Shown here: one piece after another, positions 34,991-47,551 of the stretch
Numbering within the stretch: position 1 is the stretch's first letter
How the letters are laid out: each line of letters opens with the position of its first letter
Assembly (NCBI GenBank): GCA_034769895.1
Contig: CM068367.1
Location: forward strand, 109,972,654 to 110,036,653
Length of the DNA: 64,000 bases
From: Magicicada septendecula
Taxonomy: Eukaryota > Arthropoda > Insecta > Hemiptera > Cicadidae
Reading direction: 5' to 3'
Notes under the pieces: model-generated
Seen by the model: only the letters and a program-made list of their open reading frames with translations
What the model was told of the DNA's origin: nothing
Database searches by the model: none
Position numbers and translations under genes: made by a program

Positions 34991-35743
34991 TTATTGTATT
35001 ATTGCCACAAACAAAACAATCCCCTTTTGGTTTAAAAACATTATTAGAATTGTTTTTATACATACCCTGTTTTGCACCTTTGCCTTTATATTGAGATTTT
35101 GATGCAAAAGCTTTGCTTTCAGTATTTTCAGTATCATTTTCACTCGCATTTCTTCAACTCTTAATCTATTAATGAGGTTCGTTTTTGTACGATCAGCCTC
35201 AGCTGCTGACTCCCATGCACACAGAAAATGACTAAAACTCTTTGGCAATGTAAGCAGAATTTTTGACACTATCATCTCGTCATCAACAGTTTCACCCATG
35301 CTTTTAAGTCGATAGGCTAAATTTTCAATCTTTGAAATGTGTGTGGCCATATCATCAGCTAAATCCTTGACAAATGAGTGCCACTGCTGTTGAAGAATGT
35401 GCAGAGATGCTTCGCATTTTTGCTCATACACAGACACAAGTTTTTCCCACATTTCTTTGGCATTTTCTAAATGCACAAGATGAATCATGGTTTTTTCAGT
35501 CAGAGTTGTCACAATTACTCTCTGAGCTGTCCCGTCTGCCTTTTCGAAATCAGATTTCTTCTTTTCATATTCTTTTTTCTCGGCTATAGATGCATTATTA
35601 TCTAACATAGTGGGCATAACTTGTACACCTTTGACTACATTCCATAAGCTGTAGGATTTCAATGTAACTATAATCTGAAATTTCCATACATACCAGTTCT
35701 CGCTACCTTGTAACTTGTTAATACGTAGTAATTCACTTTCCAT
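34991..35743 (-). pseudogene. gag: Copy C gag
   Basis: A 250-residue frame matching copy B gag over its N-terminal 200 residues. It has the same 1 bp loss after MRVK, so the C-terminal part is out of frame. A 34 bp deletion near 35000 has removed the second half of the CCHC knuckle coding sequence that B still has at 6604-6637. Confidence 0.9.
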
Positions 35744-36004
35744 ATTTATGTGTAGAGGTTAATTTTCTCTTTTACACACGCGGTCGGAATAACCTTTTTA
35801 TTTGCACGTAAACACTTATATTTGCACGTAAATACGTTTTAAACTATCACTGAATTGATTCGCTTTCCATGTTTACTGCGTTGAGGTTAATTTTCACGTT
35901 ACCACGCGGTCGGAATAACCTATTTGCTCGTAAAAAAGTTTTGGACTATCACTGCTCAATTTCACAAAAATATTGCCCTTTGCGCGCACCTGGGTACCAT
36001 AACC
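35744..36004 (-). other. Copy C leader and primer-binding site
   Basis: On the element strand GGTTATGGTACCCAGG follows the 5' LTR, the initiator-Met half-tRNA type of site seen in B. The leader has the same partial tandem duplication, with a decoy ATG and a 7-codon frame ahead of gag. Confidence 0.7.
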
Positions 36005-36269
36005 TGTTAAGGATATAAGCGGTGGACAATTAACTGAGCGATAGATCAAATATAAAAGGGATTTATTAGAAATTACCAACGCATCAGCTGTGCTCACACA
36101 ATACACACGCACTAACTACTACAAAAGCAAAGTTACGTCGTATCTTTTTTTAAGTTGGCACTAGTGAACAAATAACTTCATTTAGATAATGACAACGTAC
36201 ATAAAATATAAAATCATAATTTATATTTCATAAACATCCCTTTAAATGATACTCAATGTTTATTTAACA
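36005..36269 (-). repeat. 5' LTR of copy C
   Basis: It is 265 bp and followed by ATATA. On the element strand it carries the 5'-type variants GAAATATA, GTCATTA, TTTGTTC and AAAAAAAG, all also in the 5' LTR of copy B. Confidence 0.95.
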
Positions 36270-37404
36270 ATATAAAATAGTTGCACAGGTGATATGTATT
36301 AAATTTTAGTTAATAAAATAATTAATAAAATATTACACAGTTCGGAAGCATACAGTATTTTTAATTGGAAAACTATGGAGTAGCCTACTCTACAGTGGAT
36401 CCGCCTTTCTCTCTTGCGGACAGGTTCATGGCGCACTCAAAATGGCGATTTGGATTAGGTTAGTAGCGACTCCCAGGAGGTGTGCAAAGAAAACCCCCAT
36501 GATCTGACTACAATGGACTCGTCAACTTCACAGTAACCCCGCCTGTCTCACTTGCGGACAGGTTCATTGCGAACAATAAATGGCACGCACAAATCTGTTG
36601 TTTACGTGGTCAACAGTAATTACTTAAGATATTCTTGTAGCCCTTCTTTGTATTTTAATATTTTAAATAATGTGGGTTCTCATTTATTTCCTAAAATGTA
36701 TTTATCTTAGGGAATGTTTTTTATTAGACTGCATATTGTGAACTTAGATTAATGAGAAAAATTAGATATTCTTCATTAGGGTTTATACGCAGCATTTTGT
36801 AGTTTTGAAAGAAGATAGGAAAAGGAGAAATAATTTTATTGAAGCATCAATTTTATTTCCATGAAATTAAAAATAAAAAACATACAAACAACATTTCTAT
36901 GGTCCATTACATATCTGGAGATATGTATTAAATTGTAATTAATAAAATATTACACAGTTTGAAAGCATACAGTATTTTTAATTGGACAACTTTAAAATCA
37001 ATGGACTAGTCGAATTTACAGTGACTCCGCCTTTCTATCTTACGGACAGGTTCATGGCGCACTCAAAATGGCGCCCACAAATCTGTACTGCACGATTCAT
37101 CAACGGTTAAACGTTTATTTAAGGAAAAGGTGATCGATTTGGATTAGGTTAGTAGCGACCCGCAAGAGGTCTTCACACAAAAACCCCACAAGCTGTATTA
37201 ATGGACTCGTCTGCTTTACAGGAACTCCGCCTACCTCACTCGTCGACAGGTTGCGTCAACCAGTTCATGGCGCACTGAAAATGGCGCCCGCATATCTGTA
37301 CTGCACGCTTTAGCAACGCTTACACATTTCTTACTTCAGATATCCTTGTAGGCCTTGTTTGTACAATAGGTTAATATTTTATATTAATTTATTTAATGTT
37401 GGTT

Positions 37405-39427
37405 ATAATACCCCTCGTTACCCGTAGTATCTTAATGGTATAATAATTTGCCAGTGCTATTCCTTGTATATGTTAATTTGTAATAAGTATTTGCAAATAG
37501 TTTACCAGTTGATCGTGGAATATTTATGTTGTGTGTTTTCGAATGTGATTTAAATATATAAGTTAAAGAATTGAATTATTCTGCCTTGGTTTCTGAATCA
37601 GAATTATAATTATTCCAGTTCAGCAGTCGAACTCCAAAAATCAATTCAAAAATAGCGGTCGAGTCATCCCAAACAATTTCCAAGTCACCTTCGATATTAG
37701 GCTTTAACCTATTATTTGAGGTTAATCTTGGTTTTTGCAGTTTGCGTACTTCCAATGACTCCCCGAATTCTTCTTATCCTGGTTAATTATAAAATAAATG
37801 CTGGTAATATATTACGTTCCTGAAATAATAACGCATGGATATGATTTAATAACATAATGGTTTAATCTCTGTAATATAAGTTCAAATTATTGGAAAATTC
37901 CATTCGATACATACGGTTGTCACAATCGATATTTATCTCAGGATTTATTAATTAAATAATGTTAATATATTTCGTGGGAATTCTTGTGGCTGCTACGAAA
38001 AGTTCCTTTACATGATAATTAATAATAGAGAGTACCTTTACAAACAATATATTACTTATAATCTAAAAATTTACAAAAATTTTATATTAAGTAACATACA
38101 AAGTTTGACGATATTCAATACGCTTCGTAAAAGCATGTAGGTTAGAGTGACGTTAACATCATGGCTACTATTGTCCGTCTCACAGAATAATGAAGTTTAT
38201 TAATGTGTACAATAAAGGTTTTCCTTGTAATCACTGTTCGTTTAGATATTGAATTTGTTTTCACTTAAAAATGTTTACTAGTGATTAGTGTTAGTGTAAA
38301 TTTTTATATTGTCTAGAGGTTGTTCCTTGTTGGATAAAAATATTGTCAAATTATACTTTACACATCTAGACGATATTGCTGAAGGTTTTCTGCTTTATTC
38401 TGAATAATTTCTTGATTGTGTGTATTACTGGTTCATGAAAATTGTAGTGGAGGGATTAATTATCTTCGATGGTGGTCATTCAGATCTTCTTTCACAAACG
38501 GGTTATATATTTTTATTTTAATTACATCTCGACACGCACTATTAAACTGTTCTTCATCACAATTAACAATTAAGTGTTATTTCTTCTTTTTTAGTCACTG
38601 AACTCATACAAACTTCTTAAATTTTGATTGGCCATTTATGTACAGGTTAAGTGTTATAGGATCAACACCCATTAATTACTTTACATTTTTCTAAATTACC
38701 TTTAATAGATAATTTTATTATTATACTCTAATGATACATGCAATGTTTACATGATGATTAATTATATAATTATAAACAATTTGATACTAAACATGCCTCA
38801 GTTTATAACTGTAAAACCTTATTAATTGTCTATGATATGTGGTGGAACAATTTGTTATGGTTGATTGTAATTTCTACTTTGACTGCCTGAGATAAATATA
38901 TTTACATAAATTAACTGGTAACATAAACTATTATAACATATAACAAAAACTCTTAATAATAATACTTGTTTTTAACAACTTTAATTATTTCATACTTTTA
39001 AACTATTGTCTGTATGATAATAATAAAAACACTTTTTACAAATAATAAATAACACTGTTTAACGGTAGTCTGTGTCACTATTTATATTATATCACTCATC
39101 ACTGTAAAGGTTTGTGTCCCATTTTTCTGTTCTTATTATAGGTCTATATGATTTTATTTAATACAATTTTTATTTTGTAAATAGGTACTCTTTATTGTTT
39201 GGTTGTTATTCAGGGTAAGTTGATTAGGCCTACTAGGTTTATTTATGTAACTTTTATCTGTTTACTGCCCTATTCTACTGGGTTATTTCTGGGTTTCTTG
39301 ATAATATTAAATAAGTCAAACCAACTAGGTTTCCTTTAATTTGCTAGCAATTATTGTTTCTTGGTTCCTCTCTGGATCGGATTTCACTATTATTTACTAT
39401 TCTTTTGTAACATTTTGTTTCGTTACA
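37405..39427. mobile_element. 2,023 bp insert of F units, copy 1
   Basis: It is absent from all R units, whose uninterrupted sequence defines the borders. TGGTT occurs on both sides (37400-37404, 39428-39432), giving a 5 bp target duplication. Read on the minus strand it begins TGTAACG. A small hairpin, TGTAAC-10 nt-GTTACA, sits at that end. There are no long terminal or inverted repeats and no frame over about 77 codons. The class is unknown; a solo LTR with a damaged end or a non-autonomous element is possible. Confidence 0.8.
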
Positions 39428-40571
39428 TGGTTCATATTTACATCTTATAATATATTTACCAGTAGTGATTTTTTTTATTTGACTGCATATTGTGAACTTA
39501 GATTAAACCAGAACATTACATACGGGCATTATTCTTCATTATGGTTTATCCACCAAAGCAATTGCAAGTTTTGAAAGTATACATGAAAAGGAAAACTAAT
39601 TCAATAAGAACAGTGTTTTATTGAAGCAACGGTTTAATTTACATGAAATTATAAACACAAAACATAATAAAAACAAAATTTTATTTAGTCCCTTACATAA
39701 CTGGAAATATGTATTAAATTTTAATTAATAAAATATTACACAGTTTGGAAGCATACAGTATTTTGAATTGGACAACTTTGAAAACAATGGACGAGTCTAC
39801 TCTACAGTGGATCCGCCTTTCTCTCTTGCGGACAGGATCATGGCGCACTCAAAATGGCGCTCACAAACCTGTTCGGCAATATTTTGGAACGCTTGCACGT
39901 TAAATTAAAGAAAAAGTGGTCGATTTGGATTAGGTTAGTAGCGACCCCCAGGAGGTCTGCACAGGAAAACCCCATGATCTGACTACAATGGACTCGTCCA
40001 CTACAAAGTAACTCCGCCTGTCTCACTTGCGGACAAGTTCATTGCGAACAAAAAATGGCACGCACAAATCTGTAGTTTACGTGTCAACAGTAATTACTTA
40101 AGTTATTCTTGTAGGCCTTTTTGTATTTTAATATTTTCTATTAAAATTTAATATTTTAACTAATGTTAGTTGTCATTTATTTCATAAAATGTATTTATCT
40201 TAGGGAATGTTTTTTGTTAGACTGCATATTGTGAACTTAGATTAATGAGAAAAATTAGATATTCTTCATTAGGGTTTATACGCAGCATTTTGTAGTTTTG
40301 AAAGAAGATAGGAAAAGGACAAATAATTTTATTGAAGCATCAGTTTTATTTCCATGAAATTAAGAATACAAAACATACAAACAACATTTTGTACGGTCCC
40401 TTACATATCAGGTATAAAGCAAAACAACGGCAAAAAAGGTAAAAGAGAGAAGAAGCAGGTGTCAGATTTTGAAAAGAAAGTGACGTATATCAAAGGAAAT
40501 TAGCACAAATGCGTGTGAAATCCTTCAACGTCGACAGGTATGTTTATGGACATATCATAAATCCAACAGAG

Positions 40572-41094
40572 CAGCTGGTCGCCTAAAGAAATTCGGGCTT
40601 GTTCTAGCTAAATACATATAAAAAAGCCAGAGAAACAGTCACGATTGTAGTACTGAGAAAGATACAGTTAGGGTGACTGAACGAAGTACCAAGAACGCCA
40701 ATGCAGAGTTGAATAAACTAATCAACGGTGCAGCTGGAAGTGTTCTTGCTGAAAGGAATGGGAAAAACACCAGAGATAAGTATGAATGGGTCATACCCAT
40801 AAGAATACAACGAAGGCGATTGAACCAATTAACAAGGCAGCTGGAGGCTTAGCGACTAGGGGTTGTTCTAGTGGAAAGCCGTAGAAAAATCACCAGACGG
40901 GAGTACAATTACGACATACCAGGAACGCCACAAGTAGAGGTGAATAAACTTACCAGCTGTGCAGCTGGACACTAGGAGACAATGAAGGAATTGTTCTGGC
41001 CAGAGACTTTAGAAAAACGCCAGAGAGAGGGTTACTAGTTAAATACTGAGAAAAGCAACAGCAGAGGTGAGGGAACTCATTAACAGTGCAGCTG
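40572..41094 (+). repeat. CAGCTG-centred subrepeats (F unit 0)
   Basis: CAGCTG occurs at 40572, 40731, 40838, 40954/40962 and 41089, the same spacing as in R units. The block ends about 275 bp upstream of the TATA-like site at 41368. The same block recurs in the three later F units. Confidence 0.8.
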
Positions 41095-41367
41095 TGCGTT
41101 AAAAGGCAGTTAAGTGTTGTCCTGTCTAAATGGGATATAGAAAAAACGACACAAAGATATACGTGTGTGAAATTGGACTTAACGTAGCAGGAGGGGTTGG
41201 ACTAGGAGAAAAGAAATAGTGTAGGGAATGAAGATGTCCTATCAGAAATCAGCTTTGAACGTAGGCGGTTTCCGGGAGCGATTTTTCTTAGAAGAGAGGG
41301 AAGAAGAACCAATGTCACAAAGCAGGGTGACGGGAAAGAGACTTAGTGGGGAATTCGGTGTATTGAC

Positions 41368-41377
41368 TATATAAAAT
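41368..41377 (+). promoter_or_regulatory. TATA-box-like site of F unit 1
   Basis: TATATAAAAT lies downstream of the CAGCTG subrepeats and upstream of a GC-richer stretch with GGAGTC and GAGAGTCGG words. Conservation across units could reflect only recent copying. Promoter function is inference. Confidence 0.4.
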
Positions 41378-43756
41378 AAGCCGGAAGCGCGATCGGGGAG
41401 TCTATTAGTAAATTTTCGGAGAGTCGGTAGTAACGTATCGATGGAGTCCGTTATAAATTCCGTCGAGTCTTGACTTAAACATTTAAGAGTCTTTATTTAA
41501 ATTCGGAAGTAATCGGTGGTGAAAGTTCAGAGAGTTAACTTATGACTTATGTAGAATTAACATGTGTAAATAGTTGTGAACGTTAAGAAACTTTTACTAT
41601 ATTTTCATAAAATCAAATGAACGAATAATATGTGTCATATAGTTCATATTGAAAGAGTAAGAACTAGAGTTTTATTAATTTATAACTTGTCAAAACAATT
41701 AGGATCGTATCATCTGTTCGAATTCAGTCATGTGCGAACAATAACTCACGTAAAGAGAATAAATTCTATAAACTAGTGAACGGTACTTATACTAATGTAA
41801 TGTCGGAATGTGCCGGATATTATTAGTTACAGTGGAGTGACTAAAAGTGTAAGCAATCAATTACTAAGAGAATAAACCACGATATGATTTAGCTAGTTGA
41901 GGATTCATGCAAAGGAGTGGGGAGCGCACCTACACTTACGACGCAGATATAACGAGCTGGAGATGGGATCACTGCAGGTCCACACGCCGTAGACAGGAAT
42001 ATCGTACCAACAGTAACTTTTATGTACTAATTACTATTTTACAAAAACACCTGTCTGTCCTACTAAAAGAACTTACGCATGTAGTAAACATTAAAACTTG
42101 AAGTAGTATGATTACATCACTTCAATTAAGTATAAATTCATATCTTAAAAATGAATCCATTTGGAAATAGAATATATTGTAATATGATATAAGTATTAGT
42201 CATGCTTGGATATAAATTTAATTGAACCTTGATATATAGAGACCTTAGTATATAAATGTCTATTGAGAGAAATCATGTTTTAAAATAATCAATGATCATA
42301 ATATTTTAAGGGTAAAAGAGAATGGATATTAATGACAGTTAACGTAAATTTAATAAATGCATTAAATTTGACTGATAAATGTGTATGTGTCTCATTATCT
42401 AAATACCAACCTGAGGGATGATACAACAATATTTATTTTATCTTGAACACCAATATATAATTTGTACCCATCACTTCTAAGTAAATTTTATACAATTACA
42501 ATTAACATCAATAGACATCTTTGTAACAAATATAAAATAGTTGCACAGGAGATATGTATTAAATTTTAGTTAATAAAATAATTAATAAAATATTACACAG
42601 TTTGGAAGCATACAGTATTTTTAATTTGGAAACTTTGAAAACAATGGACTAGTCTACTCTACAGTGGATTCGCCTTTCTCTCTTGCGGACAGGTTCATGG
42701 CGCACTCAAAATGGCGCTCACAAACCTGTTCGGCAATATTTTGGAACGCTTGCACGTTAATTTAAAGAAAAAGTGGTCGATTTGGATTAGGTTAGTAGCG
42801 ACCCCCAGGAGGTCTGCATAGAAAAACCCAACGATATGACTACAATGGACTCGTCCACTTCACAGTAACTCCGCCTGTCTCACTTGCGGACAGGTTCATT
42901 GCGAACAAAAAACGGCACGCACAAATCTGTAGTTTACGTGGTCAACAGTAATTATTTAAGATATTCTTGTAGGCCTTGTTTGTAGTGTAATATTTTCTAT
43001 TAAAATTTAATATTTTCACTAATGTTAGTTCTCATTTATTTCCTAAAATGTATTTATCTTAGGGAATGTTTTCTTTTAGACTGCATATTGTGAACTTAGA
43101 TTAATGAGAAAAATTAGATATTCTTCATTAGGATTTATACGCAGCATTTTGTAGTTTTGAAAGAAGATAGAAAAAGGACAAATAATTTTATTGAAGCATC
43201 AGTTTTATTTCCATGAAATTAAAAATAAAAAACATACAAACAACATTTCTATAGTCCATTACATATCTGGAGATATGTATTAAATTGTAATTAATAAAAT
43301 ATTACACAGTTTGAAAGCATACAGTATTTTTAATTGGACAACTTTGAAATCAATGGACTAGTCGAATTTACAGTGACTCCGCCTTTCCCTCTTGCGGACA
43401 GGTTCATGGCGCACTCAAAATGGCGCCCACAAATCTGTACTGCACGATTCATCAACGGTTAAACGTTTATTTAAGGAAAAGGTGATCGATTTGGATTAGG
43501 TTAGTAGCGACTCGCAAGAGGTCTTCACACAAAACCCCCACAAGCTGTATTAATGGACTCGTCTGCTTTACAGGAACTCCGCCTACCTCACTCGTCGAGA
43601 GGTTGCGTCAACCAGTTCATGGCGCACTGAAAATGGCGCCCGCATATCTGTACTGCACGCTTTAGCAACGCTTACACATTTCTTACTTCAGATATCCTTG
43701 TAGGCCTTGTTTGTACAATAGGTTAATATTTTATATTAATTTATTTAATGTTGGTT

Positions 43757-45779
43757 ATAATACCCCTCGTTACCCGTAGTATCTTAATGGTATAATAATT
43801 TGCCAGTGCTATTCCTTGTATATGTTAATTTGTAATAAGTATTTGTAAATAGTTTACCAGTTGATCGTGGAATATTTATGTTGTGTGTTTTCGAATGTGA
43901 TTTAAATATATAAGTTAAAGAATTGAATTATTCTGCCTTGGTTTCTGAATCAGAATTATAATTATTCCAGTTCAGCAGTCGAACTCCAAAAATCAATTCA
44001 AAAATAGCGGTCGAGTCAACCCAAACAATTTCCAAGTCACCTTCGATATTAGGCTTTAACCTATTATTTGAGGTTAATCTTGGTTTTTGCAGTTTGCGTA
44101 CTTCCAATGACTCCCCGAATTCTTCTTATCCTGGTTAATTATAAAATAAATGCTGGTAATATATTACGTTCCTGAAATAATAACGCATGGATATGATTTA
44201 ATAACATAATGGTTTAATCTCTGTAATATAAGTTCAAATTATTGGAAAATTCCATTCGATACATACGGTTGTCACAATCGATATTTATCTCAGGATTTAT
44301 TAATTAAATAATGTTAATATATGTCGTGGGAATTCTTGTGGCTGCTACGAAAAGTTCCTTTACATGATAATTAATAATAGAGGGTACCTTTACAAACAAT
44401 ATATTACTTATAATCTAAAAATTTACAAAAATTTTATATTAAGTAACATACAAAGTTTGACGATATTCAATACGCTTCGTAAAAGCATGTAGGTTAGAGT
44501 GACGTTAACGTCATGGCTACTATTGTCCGTCTCACAGAATAATGAAGTTTATTAATGTGTACAATAAAGGGTTTCCTTGTAATCACTGTTCGTTTAGATA
44601 TTGAATTTGTTTTCACTTAAAAATGTTTACTAGTGATTAGTGTTAGTGTAAATTTTTATATTGTCTAGAGGTTGTTCCTTGTTGGATAAAAATATTGTCA
44701 AATTATACTTTACACATCTAGACGATATTGCTGAAGGTTTTCTGCTTTATTCTGAATAATTTCTTGATTGTGTGTATTACTGGTTCATGAAAATTGTAGT
44801 GGAGGGATTAATTATCTTCGATGGTGGTCATTCAGATCTTCTTTCACAAACGGGTTATATATTTTTATTTTAATTACATCTCGACACGCACTATTAAACT
44901 GTTCTTCATCACAATTAACAATTAAGTGTTATTTCTTCTTTTTTAGTCACTGAACTCATACAAACTTCTTAAATTTTGATTGGCCATTTATGTACAGGTT
45001 AAGTGTTATAGGATCAACACCCATTAATTACTTTACATTTTTCTAAATTACCTTTAATAGATAATTTTATTATTATACTCTAATGATACATGCAATGTTT
45101 GCATGATGATTAATTATATAATTATAAACAATTTGATACTAAACATGCCTCAGTTTATAACTGTAAAACCTTATTAATTGTCTATGATATGTGGTGGAAC
45201 AATTTGTTATGGTTGATTGTAATTTCTACTTTGACTGCCTGAGATAAATATATTTACATAAATTAACTGGTAACATAAACTATTATAACATATAACAAAA
45301 ACTCTTAATAATAATACTTGTTTCTAACAACTTTAATTATTTCATACTTTTAAACTATTGTCTGTATGATAATAATAAAAACACTTTTTACAAATAATAA
45401 ATAACACTGTTTAACGGTAGTCTGTGTCACTATTTATATTATATCACTCATCACTGTAAAGGTTTGTGTCCCATTTTTCTATTCTTATTATAGGTCTATA
45501 TGATTTTATTTAATACAATTTTTATTTTGTAAATAGGTACTCTTTATTGTTTGGTTGTTATTCAGGGTAAGTTGATTAGGCCTACTAGGTTTATTTATGT
45601 AACTTTTATCTGTTTACTGCCCTATTCTACTGGGTTATTTCTGGGTTTCTTGATAATATTAAATAAGTCAAACCAACTAGGTTTCCTTTAATTTGCTAGC
45701 AATTATTGTTTCTTGGTTCCTCTCTGGATCGGATTTCACTATTATTTACTATTCTTTTGTAACATTTTGTTTCGTTACA
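43757..45779. mobile_element. 2,023 bp insert of F units, copy 2
   Basis: Same borders and TGGTT flanks as copy 1 (43752-43756, 45780-45784). Confidence 0.8.
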
Positions 45780-47551
45780 TGGTTCATATTTACATCTTAT
45801 AATATATTTACCAGTAGTGATTTTTTTTATTTGACTGCATATTGTGAACTTAGATTAAACCAGAACATTACATACGGGCATTATTCTTCATTATGGTTTA
45901 TCCACCAAAGCAATTGCAAGTTTTGAAAGTATACATGAAAAGGAAAACTAATTCAATAAGAACAGTGTTTTATTGAAGCAACGGTTTTATTTACATGAAA
46001 TTATAAACACAAAACATAATAAAAACAAAATTTTATTTAGTCCCTTACATAACTGGAAATATGTATTAAATTTTAATTAATAAAATATTACACAGTTTGG
46101 AAGCATACAGTATTTTTAATTGGACAACTTTGAAAACAATGGACGAGTCTACTCTACAGTGGATCCGCCTTTCTCTCTTGCGGACAGGATCATGGCGCAC
46201 TCAAAATGGCGCTCACAAACCTGTTCGGCAATATTTTGGAACGCTTGCACGTTAAATTAAAGAAAAAGTGGTCGATTTGGATTAGGTTAGTAGCGACCCC
46301 CAGGAGGTCTGCACAGAAAAACCCCATGATCTGACTACAATGGACTCGTCCACTACAAAGTAACTCCGCCTGTCTCACTTGCGGACAAGTTCATTGCGAA
46401 CAAAAAATGGCACGCACAAATCTGTAGTTTACGTGTCAACAGTAATTACTTAAGTTATTCTTGTAGGCCTTTTTGTATTTTAATATTTTCTATTAAAATT
46501 TAATATTTTAACTAATGTTAGTTGTCATTTATTTCATAAAATGTATTTATCTTAGGGAATGTTTTTTGTTAGACTGCATATTGTGAACTTAGATTAATGA
46601 GAAAAATTAGATATTCTTCATTAGGGTTTATACGCAGCATTTTGTAGTTTTGAAAGAAGATAGGAAAAGGACAAATAATTTTATTGAAGCATCAGTTTTA
46701 TTTCCATGAAATTAAGAATACAAAACATACAAACAACATTTTGTACGGTCCCTTACATATCAGGTATAAAGCAAAACAACGGCAAAAAAGGTAAAAGAGA
46801 GAAGAAGCAGGTGTCAGATTTTAAAAAGAAAGTGACGTATATCAAAGGAAATTAGCACAAATGCGTGTGAAATCCTTCAACGTCGACAGGTATGTTTATG
46901 GACATATCATAAATCCAACAGAGCAGCTGGTCGCCTAAAGAAATTCGGGCTTGTTCTAGCTAAATACATATAAAAAAGCCAGAGAAACAGTCACGATTGT
47001 AGTACTGAGAAAGATACAGTTAGGGTGACTGAACGAAGTACCAAGAACGCCAATGCAGAGTTGAATAAACTAATCAACGGTGCAGCTGGAAGTGTTCTTG
47101 CTGAAAGGAATGGGAAAAACACCAGAGATAAGTATGAATGGGTCATACCCATAAGAATACAACGAAGGCGATTGAACCAATTAACAAGGCAGCTGGAGGC
47201 TTAGCGACTAGGGGTTGTTCTAGTGGAAAGCCGTAGAAAAATCACCAGACGGGAGTACAATTACGACATACCAGGAACGCCACAAGTAGAGGTGAATAAA
47301 CTTACCAGCTGTGCAGCTGGACACTAGGAGACAATGAAGGAATTGTTCTGGCCAGAGACTTTAGAAAAACGCCAGAGAGAGGGTTACTAGTTAAATACTG
47401 AGAAAAGCAACAGCAGAGGTGAGGGAACTCATTAACAGTGCAGCTGTGCGTTAAAAGGCAGTTAAGTGTTGTCCTGTCTAAATGGGATATAGAAAAAACG
47501 ACAGAAAGATATACGTGTGTGAAATTGGACTTAACGTAGCAGGAGGGGTTG

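Larger units (their letters stand above)
31492..36269 (-). mobile_element. Ty1/copia retrotransposon copy C, full length, disabled
   Basis: A 4,778 bp element with two 265 bp LTRs, gag and pol on the minus strand, flanked by ATATA on both sides (31487-31491, 36270-36274). It uses the same insertion point as A and B. It has its own damage: a 34 bp deletion through the gag zinc knuckle (near 35000), a 1 bp deletion in integrase (near 34024) and YIDD changed to YIDA. It lacks the 20 bp deletion of A and B and keeps the RT motif A aspartate. The two LTRs differ at about five sites. Confidence 0.97.
36270..41199 (+). repeat. Satellite F unit 0, partial (right of copy C)
   Basis: It runs from the insertion site to the arbitrary unit start. 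It matches the later F units but lacks about 90 bp near 36440, where two motif elements are fused. It contains the 2,023 bp insert (37405-39427) and the CAGCTG subrepeats (40572-41094). No gene was seen. Confidence 0.93.
41200..47551 (+). repeat. Satellite F unit 1, 6,352 bp
   Basis: Order: TATA-like site (41368), 64-codon frame (41907-42101), empty retrotransposon site ATATA (42530-42534), motif pairs (42698/42896, 43407/43620, 46192/46390), the 2,023 bp insert (43757-45779) and CAGCTG subrepeats. It is well over 98% identical to the next units by eye. No gene was seen. Confidence 0.95.

Noticed and set aside
37405-39427. Helitron or simple terminal-inverted-repeat transposon
   Set aside because: The insert lacks 5' TC and 3' CTRR ends, is not between A and T, and has no terminal inverted repeats beyond a small hairpin at one end. 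The class is left open.
42780-42800. GGATTAGGTTAG block as insect-type telomere (TTAGG)n sequence
   Set aside because: Fewer than two repeats are present and they do not form an array. It is just part of the motif block.
45693-45926. 77-codon frame repeated in F units
   Set aside because: It straddles the border of the 2,023 bp insert and the satellite, so it is an accident of insertion. There is no recognisable domain, and it recurs only because the unit does.
46190-46378. 62-codon minus-strand frame repeated in F units
   Set aside because: It lies within the paired GCCATTTT motif. Sister motifs in the same unit do not keep the frame.
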